Origin: Paraburkholderia tagetis
Lineage (GTDB): Bacteria; Pseudomonadota; Gammaproteobacteria; Burkholderiales; Burkholderiaceae
DNA: 64,000 nucleotides
Reading direction: 5' to 3'
Assembly (NCBI RefSeq): GCF_022213065.1
Contig: NZ_JAKLJA010000012.1
Location: 123,047-187,046 of the forward strand
Shown here: in pieces, positions 53,512 through 62,564 of the stretch
Position numbering within the stretch: the stretch's first letter is position 1
How the letters are laid out: every line of letters begins with the position of its first letter
The notes under the pieces: model-generated
The model's input: only the letters and a program-made list of their open reading frames with translations
Database searches by the model: none
Told to the model about the DNA's origin: nothing
Made by a program: the position numbers and the translations under genes

Positions 53512-53708
53512 AGCCACTTATGCGCTCATGAAGCGGGTCGCGCGGGGGCTCTCGTCGAGAGCGAGAAAAGATCGGCGACGCGGCGCAATTGATGCGCAAT
53601 GCGTCGGGGCTCCACGACACGGCCGCGCGCGCGGCGGCGTCGCTCTGAGCACGCGCCGCGCCCGGTCGGGCGCGGTAGGCGCGGGAGTGCCTCAAGGGGA
53701 GGATGCAG

Positions 53709-53755
53709 CGGGAAAACGAAGCGGGAAAACGACGGGAAAACGCAGCAGGAAAACT
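53709..53755. repeat. Short tandem repeat at the 3' end of the cyclo-ligase gene
   Basis: Three exact CGGGAAAACG copies (starts 53709, 53722, 53733) and one degenerate CAGGAAAACT (53746), 11-13 bp apart, end exactly at the stop codon of the 5-formyl-THF cyclo-ligase gene. Confidence 0.75.
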
Positions 53756-54354
53756 CAACGCGAAGACTCACCGGAAGCGAGGCGCCCCACGAGATGCGCG
53801 CCGGCTTCGGTGACCACGGCGTCGAGCGGCAAGTCGTGCGCGCCGCGCTCGGGCACGCCGTCGTCGATACGGCACGCCTCATAGGCCATGCCCACGGTGA
53901 GCGGCAAGCTCGCGCCGGGCCAGGCCGCGAGCGTGCGGTCGTAATAGCCGCCGCCGTAACCGAGCCGGTAGCCGTCACGGTCGAATCCCACACAAGGCAC
54001 GAGCAGCAGATCGGGCAGCGCCGCTTCGGCGGACGCGGGCTCGGGAATGCCGTGATGGCCTTCGCGCATCGGCGCGCCCGGTGTCCAGAAGTAGAAGTGC
54101 AGCGGCGCATGGCGCTCGGGAATCGCGGGCAGCGCGGCACGCCGCGACGCGTCGGCAGCGAGCCATGACGCGATCCATTCGCGCGCGTCGAACTCGCCTG
54201 GCAACGGCCAGTAAAAGCCGATCGAACGCGGTGCAAGACGGCCGACAAGTGCATCGAGATGCGCGCTCAGCGCGGCATTGGCCGGCGCGCTGGAAGACGC
54301 TTCAAGACGCGTTGGGCGAAGTCGTATACGCCACGCCTTTTTGGATTGAGCCAT
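53755..54354 (-). CDS. 5-Formyltetrahydrofolate cyclo-ligase
   Basis: Converts 5-formyl-THF to 5,10-methenyl-THF with ATP. The product has 199 residues, with the conserved RAALPAIPERHAPLHFYFWT segment and the C-terminal signature RLGYGGGYYDRTLA (GGGYYDR). The ATG at 54354 gives MAQSKKAWRIRLR; the ribosome site is weak and the open frame continues upstream. It is divergent from slt, with only 47 bp between the two starts. E. coli calls the homologue ygfA/fau. Confidence 0.9.
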   Translation of the reverse strand: MAQSKKAWRIRLRPTRLEASSSAPANAALSAHLDALVGRLAPRSIGFYWPLPGEFDAREWIASWLAADASRRAALPAIPERHAPLHFYFWTPGAPMREGHHGIPEPASAEAALPDLLLVPCVGFDRDGYRLGYGGGYYDRTLAAWPGASLPLTVGMAYEACRIDDGVPERGAHDLPLDAVVTEAGAHLVGRLASGESSR

Positions 54355-54401
54355 GGGGTTGCATGCTATGCTTGGGTTCACCTCGCGCTCCAGAAATAAC
54401 G

Positions 54402-56381
54402 ATGTCCAAACGCCTTGTCCGAGTATATCGCGCGGCCGGTCTTGCACTGGCCGCCGCGGCACTCGTCGCGTGCAGCACGGCCGATGCCGTGCGTCCCGTC
54501 GCCCTCTCCCCAGGCGCCGCACTTTCAAACGACGACCAAACCTTCATTCAGCTTCGCGAAGCCGCACGCAATAACGATGCTGCGCGCGCCGCGCAACTCG
54601 CCGCGACGATTCCGGATTATCCCGCGCCCTCATACCTCGAATACTTCCAGTTGAAACCGCAACTGTTCGATTCGCAGGGTCATGCGCTCGTGGACGCACC
54701 CGACGCGCCGGTGCTCTCGTTCCTGCAGCGCCACGACGGCGAGGCCATCGCCGACCGTCTGCGCAACGACTATCTGGTCGTGCTCGGCGCGCGCCACGAC
54801 TGGTCGAACTTCGACCAGCAATATGCGCGCTTCGTGCTCAACGACGACACGCAGGTGAAGTGCTACGCGCTGGAATCGCGCGCGGCGCGCGGCGAAAACG
54901 TCGCGAACGATGCGCGCGCGCTGCTCACCGAGCCGCGCTATTACGGCGACGGCTGCGTCGACCTCATCACGGCGCTCGCGATCAAAGGCCAGTTCTCGAG
55001 CGACGACGTCTGGCAGCAGATCCGCCTCGCTTACGAACAGAACCAGACCTCGACGGGCGCGAAGCTGCTCGATGGCCTCGCACAACGGCCCGACCCCACG
55101 GCGTTCAGCCAGGCGGTCAGCACGCCGCCGCTCACGCTTGCGCGCGGCGTGAGCGCGGACCCGCAATCGCACCAGCTCGCGCTGCTCGCGCTCACCGCGA
55201 TGGCGCGCAACGACCCCGCCATGGCGGCAGCCACCTTCGCGCAGGTCGCGCCTTCGCTCACCTCGCCGGAACGCGCGATCGGCTGGGGCACGATCGGCTA
55301 TCAGGGCGCGCTCAAGCGCATGCCGGCCGCGCTCGACTGGTATCGCCTCTCGGCCAACGCGCCGCTCTCGAATCCCGCATACGAATGGCGCACGCGCGCG
55401 GCGCTGCTCGGCGGCGACTGGACCATGGTGCGCTGGTCGATCGAGCAGATGCCCGCGGCGCTGCGCGCGCAGCCCTCGTGGGTCTACTGGCACGCCCGCG
55501 CGCTCAAGCAGGCGGGCCAGACCGATCAGGCCAATCAGGAGTTCGCGTCGATCTCGCAGGGCTATAACTTCTACGGCCAGCTCGCGACCGAGGAGCTCGG
55601 CCAGAAGATCACCGTCCCGCCCAAGGCCACGGTCACCGACGCCGACATCGCCCAGGTCGCGCAAACGCCGGGCTTCGCGCTCGCGCAGCGCTTCTATGCG
55701 CTGAACCTGCGGCTCGAAGGCAACCGCGAATGGAACTGGCCGCTGCGCGGCATGAGCGACCGCCAGTTGCTGGCGACCGCCGAATACGCCAGGCGCATCC
55801 AGCTGCTCGACCGCACCGTCAACACGGCCGACCGCACGCAAACCCAGCACGACTTCTCGCTGCGCTATCTCGCGCCGTTCCGCGACGTGGTGGAGCGCGA
55901 CGCGCAAACCAACGGCCTCGATGTCGAATGGGCCTACGGCCTGATTCGCCAGGAGTCGCGCTTCATCCTGAACGCGCGCTCGGGCGTGGGCGCGAGCGGC
56001 CTCATGCAGCTCATGCCGGCCACGGCGCAGATGGTGGCGAAGAAGATTGGCATCGGTCCGCTTTCGCGCGATCAGCTCAACGACATCAACACCAATATTC
56101 TGCTCGGAACGAACTATTTGTCGATGATCTACAATCAGTTCGACGGTTCCGCCGTGCTCGCCACCGCGGGCTACAACGCCGGGCCGGGTCGCCCGCGCCA
56201 GTGGCGCGCCAGCTTGCCGCGCGGCGTCGAGGGCGCAATCTTCGCGGAAACCATTCCGTTCCAGGAAACCCGCGACTACGTGAAAAACGTGTTGTCGAAC
56301 ACGGTCTACTACGCGGCGCTGTTCGAGGGCCGTCCGCAATCGCTGAAGACGCGTCTCGGCTTTATCTCGCCGCTGCAGTGA
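54402..56381 (+). CDS. Soluble lytic murein transglycosylase Slt
   Basis: Cleaves peptidoglycan glycan strands, giving 1,6-anhydro ends. The product has 659 residues, with a lipoprotein-type signal (LVAC, Cys24 as lipidation site), a long superhelical U/L-domain (~40-480), then the Slt catalytic domain with LIRQESRFILNARSGVGASG (Glu518 is the catalytic acid), LMQLMPATAQMVAKK and AGYNAGPGRPRQWRASLP. Its length is close to Slt70 (~645). The signal suggests an outer-membrane-anchored form, unlike soluble Slt70. The ATG at 54402 is chosen because the lipobox then follows at the right distance. Confidence 0.92.
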   Translation: MSKRLVRVYRAAGLALAAAALVACSTADAVRPVALSPGAALSNDDQTFIQLREAARNNDAARAAQLAATIPDYPAPSYLEYFQLKPQLFDSQGHALVDAPDAPVLSFLQRHDGEAIADRLRNDYLVVLGARHDWSNFDQQYARFVLNDDTQVKCYALESRAARGENVANDARALLTEPRYYGDGCVDLITALAIKGQFSSDDVWQQIRLAYEQNQTSTGAKLLDGLAQRPDPTAFSQAVSTPPLTLARGVSADPQSHQLALLALTAMARNDPAMAAATFAQVAPSLTSPERAIGWGTIGYQGALKRMPAALDWYRLSANAPLSNPAYEWRTRAALLGGDWTMVRWSIEQMPAALRAQPSWVYWHARALKQAGQTDQANQEFASISQGYNFYGQLATEELGQKITVPPKATVTDADIAQVAQTPGFALAQRFYALNLRLEGNREWNWPLRGMSDRQLLATAEYARRIQLLDRTVNTADRTQTQHDFSLRYLAPFRDVVERDAQTNGLDVEWAYGLIRQESRFILNARSGVGASGLMQLMPATAQMVAKKIGIGPLSRDQLNDINTNILLGTNYLSMIYNQFDGSAVLATAGYNAGPGRPRQWRASLPRGVEGAIFAETIPFQETRDYVKNVLSNTVYYAALFEGRPQSLKTRLGFISPLQ

Positions 56382-56502
56382 GCATCACGCGGCACGGCTC
56401 GCGTTCTCCGGTTCGCGAGCCGCGCCGCTGCCCGAAACCTCCCCGTGCGGGTCCCGGCGCGCGGCGCCGGTGTCCGCACGAGGATGCACGAGGAGGTCGA
56501 AG

Positions 56503-57459
56503 ATGAGACATCAAGCCATCGCGGTCATCGGCGGTTCGGGATTCATCGGCAGCCACCTCGTCAACGCGCTTGTCGAGGCGGGCAAGGACGTGCGCATCGC
56601 CACCCGCCGGCGCGCCAACGCCCGCCATCTCACCCTGCTTCCCATCGACGTCATCGAAACCGACGTGACCGATCCGGTCGCGCTCGCGAGCTTCGTCGAA
56701 AACGCCGACGCCGTCATCAATCTCGTCGGCACGCTCAACGGCGGACATGGCACGCCCTACGGCCCCGGCTTCGCGAAACTGCACGTCGAGCTGCCCACGA
56801 GAATCGTCGCCGCCTGCGAGAGCAAGGGCGTGCACCGCTTGATTCACATAAGCGCGATTGGCGCCGACCCGCGCGGGCCGAGCATGTATCTGCGCTCGAA
56901 AGGCGAGGGCGAGAAGGCGGTGCATGCGTCCACGGCGCTTGCCACGACGATCCTGCGCCCGTCCGTCGTGTTCGGCCCGGACGACACCTTCCTCAACCGC
57001 TTCGCGGTGCTGCAAAAGCTTTTCCCGATGATTCCGCTCGGCATGCCCGATGCGAAGTTCCAGCCCGTCTATGTGGGCGACGTGTCGAAGGCGATCGTCA
57101 ATGTGCTCGATCTCGACGCTGCGAGCGGGCACACTTATGAAATCGGCGGCCCGACGGTTTACACGCTCGAGCAACTGGTGCAGTACTGCGGCGAGGTGGT
57201 GGGCCGTCACGCGCGCATCGTGCGGCTGCCCGATGCGTTCGCACGGCTGCAGGCACTCTCGTTCGAAATGGCGCCCGGCGTGCCGGTGCTCACGCGCGAC
57301 AATCTCGATTCGATGAAAATCGACAGCGTGCTCACCGGTCCGCTCGCACCCGAGCTGGGCGTGGAGCCCGCGAGCATCGAAACGATCGCGCCGCTCTATC
57401 TCGCCGATGCCTCGCTGCGCGCGCGCCTGAACATCTTCCGCACCAGCGCGCACAGGTAG
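56503..57459 (+). CDS. Atypical SDR / complex I NDUFA9-like NAD(P)-binding protein
   Basis: A 318-residue Rossmann-fold protein. The N-terminus AIAVIGGSGFIGSHLVNALV has the GxxGxxG motif, and IHISAIGADPRGPSMYLRSK keeps the family's Y-x3-K. The sequence LRPSVVFGPDDTFLNRFA is common to NDUFA9-like sugar-epimerase relatives. Its role in bacteria is not defined (quinone metabolism or assembly has been proposed for homologues). The AGGAGG site lies before the ATG. Confidence 0.87.
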   Translation: MRHQAIAVIGGSGFIGSHLVNALVEAGKDVRIATRRRANARHLTLLPIDVIETDVTDPVALASFVENADAVINLVGTLNGGHGTPYGPGFAKLHVELPTRIVAACESKGVHRLIHISAIGADPRGPSMYLRSKGEGEKAVHASTALATTILRPSVVFGPDDTFLNRFAVLQKLFPMIPLGMPDAKFQPVYVGDVSKAIVNVLDLDAASGHTYEIGGPTVYTLEQLVQYCGEVVGRHARIVRLPDAFARLQALSFEMAPGVPVLTRDNLDSMKIDSVLTGPLAPELGVEPASIETIAPLYLADASLRARLNIFRTSAHR

Positions 57460-57503
57460 ATGCATCGCGCGCCCCAACCTTGACTCTTTATTCAACGGTG
57501 AAC

Positions 57504-58151
57504 ATGAAGCTCGTCATTGGTGACAAGAACTACTCGTCGTGGTCGATGCGCCCCTGGGTGCTGATGACGCATTTCGGCATTCCCTTCGAAGAGGTGCGGA
57601 TCGAGCTCGGCGAGCCCGAAACGAAAGCCTTGATTCTCGCGTTCTCGGCGTCGGGCAAGGTGCCGTGCCTGGTCACCGACGACGGCCTCGCGGTGTGGGA
57701 CTCGCTCGCCATTGCCGAGACGCTCGCGGAGCGCTTCCCGCAGCACGCGCTGTGGCCGCGCGACGCGAATGCACGCGCGCGTGCGCGCAGTGTGAGCGCC
57801 GAGATGCATTCGAGCTTCACCGACCTGCGCTCGAACATGCCGATGGCGATCCGCACCTCGAAGCCAGGCGCGGACGCCACGCCCGGCACGCTCGCCGATA
57901 TCGCACGCATCGACGCACTGTGGAGCGCGTGTCTCGACGCCAGCGGCGGCCCGTTCCTGTTCGGCGAATTCAGCATCGCCGATGCGATGTACGCGCCCGT
58001 CGTGATGCGCTTTAACTCCTATGCGCCGCAGCTCTCGGCGAAAGCGGCCGCCTACGCGGCGCGCGTGAGCGCCGCGCCCGCCGTCGCGGCGTGGATCGAG
58101 GCCGCGCGCAAGGAAACCCATCGCATCGAGCACGACGAACCCGACGCATGA
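57504..58151 (+). CDS. Glutathione S-transferase family protein
   Basis: A 215-residue protein with a thioredoxin-like N-terminal domain (MKLVIGDKNYSSWSMRPWVL, FSASGKVPCLVTDDGLAVWD with the cis-Pro VPC/L, then SLAIAETLAERFP) and a C-terminal helical domain. The Ser-Ser-Trp-Ser near residue 11-14 is a likely catalytic Ser. Substrate unknown. It overlaps cca by 4 bp, suggesting co-transcription. Confidence 0.88.
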   Translation: MKLVIGDKNYSSWSMRPWVLMTHFGIPFEEVRIELGEPETKALILAFSASGKVPCLVTDDGLAVWDSLAIAETLAERFPQHALWPRDANARARARSVSAEMHSSFTDLRSNMPMAIRTSKPGADATPGTLADIARIDALWSACLDASGGPFLFGEFSIADAMYAPVVMRFNSYAPQLSAKAAAYAARVSAAPAVAAWIEAARKETHRIEHDEPDA

Positions 58152-59404
58152 AGATTTACGTGGTAGGCGGCGCGATCCGCGATGAAATGCTGGGCCTGGC
58201 CGTGCGCGACCGCGATTATGTGATCGTGGGCGCCACGCCCGAGCAGATGGCCGCGCAGGGTTATCGGCCGGTGGGCAAGGATTTTCCGGTATTCCTGCAT
58301 CCGCAGACGCAGGAGGAGTACGCGCTCGCGCGCACCGAGCGCAAGACGGCGGCGGGCTATCACGGCTTCCAGTTCTTCTACGCGCCCGATGTCACGCTCG
58401 AGGAAGATCTCGCGCGGCGCGATCTCACCATCAATGCGATGGCGCGCGAGGTCCAGCCCGGCGGCGTGCTGACCGGGCCCGTGGTCGATCCGTTTGGCGG
58501 TGCGAACGATTTGCGCGCGCGCGTGTTCCGTCACGTGAGCGATGCGTTTCTCGAGGACCCGGTACGCATTCTGCGCATCGCCCGCTTTGCGGCGCGCTTC
58601 GCCGACTTCACGGTCGCGCCCGAAACCATGGCGCTCATGCAGTCGATGGTGGCCTCTGGCGAAGTCGATGCACTCGTGCCCGAGCGCGTCTGGCAGGAGG
58701 TCGCGCGCGGGCTCATGGAGAACAAGCCGTCGCGCATGTTCGAGGTGCTGCGCGAGTGCGGCGCGCTCGCGCGCGTGCTGCCCGAAGTCGACAGTCTCTT
58801 CGGCGTGCCGCAGCGCGCCGACTATCACCCCGAGGTCGACACCGGCATCCACGTGATGATGGTGATCGACCATGCCGCCGCGCAGGGCTATGCGCTGCCG
58901 GTGCGCTTTGCGGCGCTCACGCACGATCTCGGCAAGGCGACCACGCCCGAGGAGGTGCTGCCGCGCCATATCGGCCATGAGGGGCGTAGCGTCGACCTGC
59001 TCAGGCCACTGTGCGACCGGCTGCGCGTGCCCAACGAATGCCGCGACCTAGCGGTGCTCGTGGCGCGCGAGCATGGCAACGTGCATCGCGTGATGGACAT
59101 GGGCGCCGCTGCGCTCGTGCGCATGCTCGAGCGCAGCGATGCGTTGCGCAAGCCCGCGCGCTTTGCCGAAGCGCTGCAGGCCTGCGAGGCGGATTTGCGC
59201 GGGCGCCTGAACTGGGAGAACGCGCCGTATCCGCAGGCCGAACGGCTGCGCGTGGCGCTCACCGCGGCGCGCGGCGTGGACGCGGGTGCGATCGCAAGCA
59301 CGATCACCGAGGCGGGCGCGGGCAAGGGCGTCGCGGAGAAGATCAAGGAAGCAGTGCACCGCGCGCGGGTTGCGGCGGTGGAAGAGGCGCTGGGCGCCAA
59401 CTGA
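58148..59404 (+). CDS. cca: tRNA nucleotidyltransferase (CCA-adding enzyme) with HD domain
   Basis: Adds and repairs the 3'-CCA of tRNAs. The product has 418 residues. MKIYVVGGAIRDEMLGLAVR and DRDYVIVGATPEQM contain the nucleotidyltransferase GG..RD/DxD signature; EEDLARRDLTINAMA is the second motif. An HD-type hydrolase domain follows (FAALTHDLGKATTPEEVLPR). It overlaps the GST gene by 4 bp and ends before a terminator. Confidence 0.96.
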   Translation: MKIYVVGGAIRDEMLGLAVRDRDYVIVGATPEQMAAQGYRPVGKDFPVFLHPQTQEEYALARTERKTAAGYHGFQFFYAPDVTLEEDLARRDLTINAMAREVQPGGVLTGPVVDPFGGANDLRARVFRHVSDAFLEDPVRILRIARFAARFADFTVAPETMALMQSMVASGEVDALVPERVWQEVARGLMENKPSRMFEVLRECGALARVLPEVDSLFGVPQRADYHPEVDTGIHVMMVIDHAAAQGYALPVRFAALTHDLGKATTPEEVLPRHIGHEGRSVDLLRPLCDRLRVPNECRDLAVLVAREHGNVHRVMDMGAAALVRMLERSDALRKPARFAEALQACEADLRGRLNWENAPYPQAERLRVALTAARGVDAGAIASTITEAGAGKGVAEKIKEAVHRARVAAVEEALGAN

Positions 59405-59437
59405 CGCGAAGGCGCGTCACCACGGAGAGAAGCCCGA

Positions 59438-59461
59438 AACGGCGCACAGGTGCGCCGTTTT
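59438..59461 (+). terminator. Terminator after cca
   Basis: A perfect 10-bp stem AACGGCGCAC / GTGCGCCGTT with a 2-nt (effectively 4-nt) loop, ending in TTTT. It is probably the end of the slt-downstream genes on the plus strand. Confidence 0.8.
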
Positions 59462-59477
59462 CACATTCAGCGTGCGC

Positions 59478-59672
59478 TCAGAGCATGCGCACGAGAAACG
59501 AAAGTGCCATCGAGAGCACGAGCGTCGACATGAACGGCAGCGGATACTCGCGGCCAAAGATGCGCAGCGTGATGTCGCCGGGCAGCCGGCCGATGCCGAG
59601 CTTGCGGAGCCACGGCTGCGCGCTGGAGAGAATCGCCACGGCGATGAAGGTGGTGATGAACCAGCGGATCAT
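59478..59672 (-). CDS. DUF2905 small membrane protein
   Basis: A 64-residue protein with two membrane segments (FITTFIAVAILSSAQPWLRK and PFMSTLVLSMALSFLV) flanking the conserved LGIGRLPGDITLRIFGREYP, the DUF2905 signature. Function unknown. It lies directly downstream of the methyltransferase gene on the same strand, separated by 46 bp. Confidence 0.9.
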   Translation of the reverse strand: MIRWFITTFIAVAILSSAQPWLRKLGIGRLPGDITLRIFGREYPLPFMSTLVLSMALSFLVRML

Positions 59673-59718
59673 GGTCGGCCGATAGCGTGAGGTTCGTGAA
59701 TTCGTGAATGGCTGGCGC

Positions 59719-60945
59719 TCAGAGCGTGTGGCTGCGGTCGCCGCGCGCGAACGCGGCAATGGTCGCATCGATGCCGCGCGAGAACGCGATCACCTTGAAT
59801 AGCTCGCCCATCTCCGACTCCGAGACGAGCTTTTGCACCGCGTTCGCGGCCGGCAAAAAGCGCGCGGCATCGTGCGGATCGATCTCGCCAAGCACTTCGG
59901 TAATGCCGGCGTTCATCAGAAAGCGCGCCTGCGAGGTATAGCCGAGCAGGTCCGCGCCCGCCTCGACGCCCGCCTGGGCGATGCCGCTGAATTCCACGTG
60001 CGCCGTGATGTCCTGCAGGCCCGGGTAGAGGAACGGGTCGCCGTGCGCGCGGTGGCGGTAGTGGCACATCAGCGTGCCTTGCACGCGCTGCGCATGGTAG
60101 TACTCGCCGTGCGGAAAACCATAGTCGATAAAGATCGCCGCGCCGCGCACGAGCATCGTGCAGATCGTGCGCGTGAAGGCGAGCGCGGCCTCGTGTGTTT
60201 CCGTCACGTAATCTTCGCTGCCTTCGATCTGCGCGAGCACGCTGCCGGGCACGCTCTGCGTCCAGTCGGCGTCGAGTCCGCTCATGGCCGGCCGGTCCGA
60301 GAACTGGAGCGCGCCGCCGCCGTTCACCTCCATATTCACGCTCACGCCGCGCTCGTGCCACACGGCGTCCTTGCGCGCGAAGAGGCGCACCGGCATCGCG
60401 TCGAGCACCTCGTTGCCGATCACCACGCCTTCGAATTGCGCGGGCAGCGCGTCGAGCCACTGCACGCGCGCGGCCAGATGCGGCGCGAGCTGGGCGATCG
60501 TCTCGCGCTGGCGCTCGCGCAGCTCGCCCGAGAGATCGACGATGGCATACGAATCGAACGGCACGCCGAGCGCCTCGAGCGCGAGCATCACGCCCGCCGC
60601 GAGCCGCCCCGTGCCGGCGCCGAACTCCATCAGCGCGCGCGTGCCGCTGGCCGCAAGCGCTTCGCCCACGGCGCGCGCAAGCGTGGCCGCGAAGAGCGGC
60701 GACATTTCGGGCGCGGTCACGAAGTCGCTGCCGTCGTCGGCAAAGAGGCCGAACTTGCGTGCGCCGCCGCTGTAATAGCCGAGTCCCGGCGCGTAGAGCG
60801 TACGCTCCATGTAGCGGTCGAACGGCAGCCAGCCGCCCGCCGCGGCGACTTCCGCACGCAGGGTTGCGGCGAGCGCCTCGGACTGCGCGAGCGCGATCGG
60901 CTCGGGAACAGGTAAACTAGCGGGTTCGTGAGCTTTCGGATTCAT
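59719..60945 (-). CDS. SAM-dependent methyltransferase, MidA/NDUFAF7 family (DUF185)
   Basis: A 408-residue class I methyltransferase. Motifs: WLPFDRYMERTLYAPGLGYY, FVTAPEMSPLFAATLARAVG, LMEFGAGTGRLAAGVMLALE (SAM-binding), GVVIGNEVLDAMPVRLFAR and IFIDYGFPHGEYYHAQRVQG. The eukaryotic homologue methylates a complex I subunit; the bacterial substrate is unknown. The ATG at 60945 is preferred; the frame stays open upstream into the coding sequence of the divergent SDR. Confidence 0.9.
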   Translation of the reverse strand: MNPKAHEPASLPVPEPIALAQSEALAATLRAEVAAAGGWLPFDRYMERTLYAPGLGYYSGGARKFGLFADDGSDFVTAPEMSPLFAATLARAVGEALAASGTRALMEFGAGTGRLAAGVMLALEALGVPFDSYAIVDLSGELRERQRETIAQLAPHLAARVQWLDALPAQFEGVVIGNEVLDAMPVRLFARKDAVWHERGVSVNMEVNGGGALQFSDRPAMSGLDADWTQSVPGSVLAQIEGSEDYVTETHEAALAFTRTICTMLVRGAAIFIDYGFPHGEYYHAQRVQGTLMCHYRHRAHGDPFLYPGLQDITAHVEFSGIAQAGVEAGADLLGYTSQARFLMNAGITEVLGEIDPHDAARFLPAANAVQKLVSESEMGELFKVIAFSRGIDATIAAFARGDRSHTL

Positions 60946-60958
60946 CCCGGCATTGTAA

Positions 60959-61912
60959 ATGAGCGAAACATCGGGCATCCGGCCATCTGGCGGGGTTTCG
61001 GGGGGGCCGCCAGAGGGCGCGCCGCCAAAGGGCGTCCAGCCATCCGGCCCTGTATCGAACGTGAGCCAGTCGTCCGAGTCGACATCGCCATCGGCGTCGT
61101 CCTCGCATTCCGGCGCCGGGTCTGCGGCACGCGTGATCCTGGTGACGGGCGGTGCGCGCCGCATCGGCCGCGCATTCTCGCTGGGCTTTGCCGAACGCGG
61201 CTGGGACGTGGCGGTGCATTACGGCGGCTCGCGGGCCGAGGCCGATGAGGTCGTCGCGCAGATTCGCGCCATGGGCCGCCGCGCGCTCGCGCTGCACGCC
61301 GATCTGGCGAACGAGGCGCAAGTGGCGCGCCTCGTGCCGGATTGCGCCGCGGCGCTCGGCCTGCCCGCGTGCGTGCTGAACAACGCGTCGCGCTTCGAGG
61401 AGGACACGGCGCGCGACGTCGGCTACGCGACGTTGCAGCACCTCATGGCGATCAACGTGGGCGCGCCGCTCGTGCTGGCGCGCACGCTGTGGGCGGCGAC
61501 GCCCGAAGCCGCGGTGCAGGACGAATCGCTGCGACCCTGCGTGATCAACGTGCTGGATCAGAAGCTGTACAACATGAATCCCGACTATCTGTCGTACACG
61601 CTGACCAAGGCCGCGTTGCAGAACGCCACCGTCGCGCTCGCCCAGGCGCTTGCGCCAAAGATGCGCGTGGTGGGTCTCGCGCCCGGCCTCACGCTGCAAT
61701 CGGGCGACCAGACGCCGGAGAGCTTCGCCGCCGCGCACAAGGTCACGCCGCTTGGGCGGGCGTCGCGTCCCGGCGATCTCGTGGAGGCCGCGCTGTATCT
61801 CGCGCAGGCTTCGGGCGTGACCGGCACGACGCTGGTCGTCGACGGCGGCCAGCATCTCGTGCCGCTGCCGCGCGACGTGATGTTTTTGACGGGCGATCAG
61901 GCGTCGGCCTGA
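60959..61912 (+). CDS. SDR family oxidoreductase, FolM/PTR1-like (dihydromonapterin/pteridine reductase type)
   Basis: A 317-residue protein. Residues ~59-310 are a classical SDR: RVILVTGGARRIGRAFSLGF (TGGARRIG cofactor motif, close to that of PTR1 and FolM), LPACVLNNASRFEE (NNAS) and YLSYTLTKAALQNATVALAQ (Tyr-x3-Lys). The catalytic pattern and the next gene, folB, point to pterin/folate metabolism. Residues 1-58 are Gly/Ser/Pro-rich and not part of the fold. The start is only 13 bp from the divergent methyltransferase start, so the N-terminal extension or the start may be misassigned; a downstream GTG is possible. Confidence 0.82.
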   Translation: MSETSGIRPSGGVSGGPPEGAPPKGVQPSGPVSNVSQSSESTSPSASSSHSGAGSAARVILVTGGARRIGRAFSLGFAERGWDVAVHYGGSRAEADEVVAQIRAMGRRALALHADLANEAQVARLVPDCAAALGLPACVLNNASRFEEDTARDVGYATLQHLMAINVGAPLVLARTLWAATPEAAVQDESLRPCVINVLDQKLYNMNPDYLSYTLTKAALQNATVALAQALAPKMRVVGLAPGLTLQSGDQTPESFAAAHKVTPLGRASRPGDLVEAALYLAQASGVTGTTLVVDGGQHLVPLPRDVMFLTGDQASA

Positions 61913-62165
61913 ATTCGACCTGATCGGGCAGCGAACCGCGTTGTGGCGCCGTTTGGCGAGCGGCGCCCAATAATGCAACTAAATGCGCAGACCGCCGCGG
62001 CTGCGAGAACATTCGATCGCGGCCTGAATCCGGCCATCGCGCCTGCAATGCAAACGCACGAAGGCTTTGCAACCCAGGCGTCGCAGCCCTTTTGCAACTC
62101 ATATGACCCGCGTGGCGCGCAGCGCACGTGCAAGAACACCCACGCTTTTATCGACTGGAACGAAC

Positions 62166-62561
62166 ATGTCCGCCGTACTCCTGCATCCCCGGCTCGCCGA
62201 TTGCCGCCGGCTTTTCTTGCGCAACTACGAAGTGCATATCAACATCGGTGTGCATGACTTCGAAAAACGCGGCGAACAGCGCGTCATCATCAATGTCGAT
62301 CTGTTCGTTCCGCTCGAGTCGACCACGCCGCGCGAAGACAAGCTGCGCGAAGTCGTCGATTACGACTTCATGCGCGCAACCGTCGCCGCACGCGTGGGCC
62401 AGGGCCATATCCATCTGCAGGAAACGCTCTGCGACGACCTCGCCGCCGCGCTGCTCTCGCACGAGCAGGTGCGCGCCGTGTGCGTGTCGACCGCGAAGCC
62501 CGACGTGTATCCGGACTGCGACGCGGTGGGCGTCGAGGTCTTTCGCATCAAAGAGGACTGA
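62166..62561 (+). CDS. folB: Dihydroneopterin aldolase
   Basis: Makes 6-hydroxymethyl-dihydropterin in folate synthesis. The product has 131 residues with the FolB pattern: RLFLRNYEVHINIGVHDFEK (the G/IGVHDFEKRG motif), EQRVIINVDLFVPL and the C-terminal AVCVSTAKPDVYPDCDAVGV. It is downstream of the pteridine-type SDR, consistent with a pterin pathway. It is close to ttcA (3 bp between genes). Confidence 0.93.
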   Translation: MSAVLLHPRLADCRRLFLRNYEVHINIGVHDFEKRGEQRVIINVDLFVPLESTTPREDKLREVVDYDFMRATVAARVGQGHIHLQETLCDDLAAALLSHEQVRAVCVSTAKPDVYPDCDAVGVEVFRIKED

Positions 62562-62564
62562 TTC

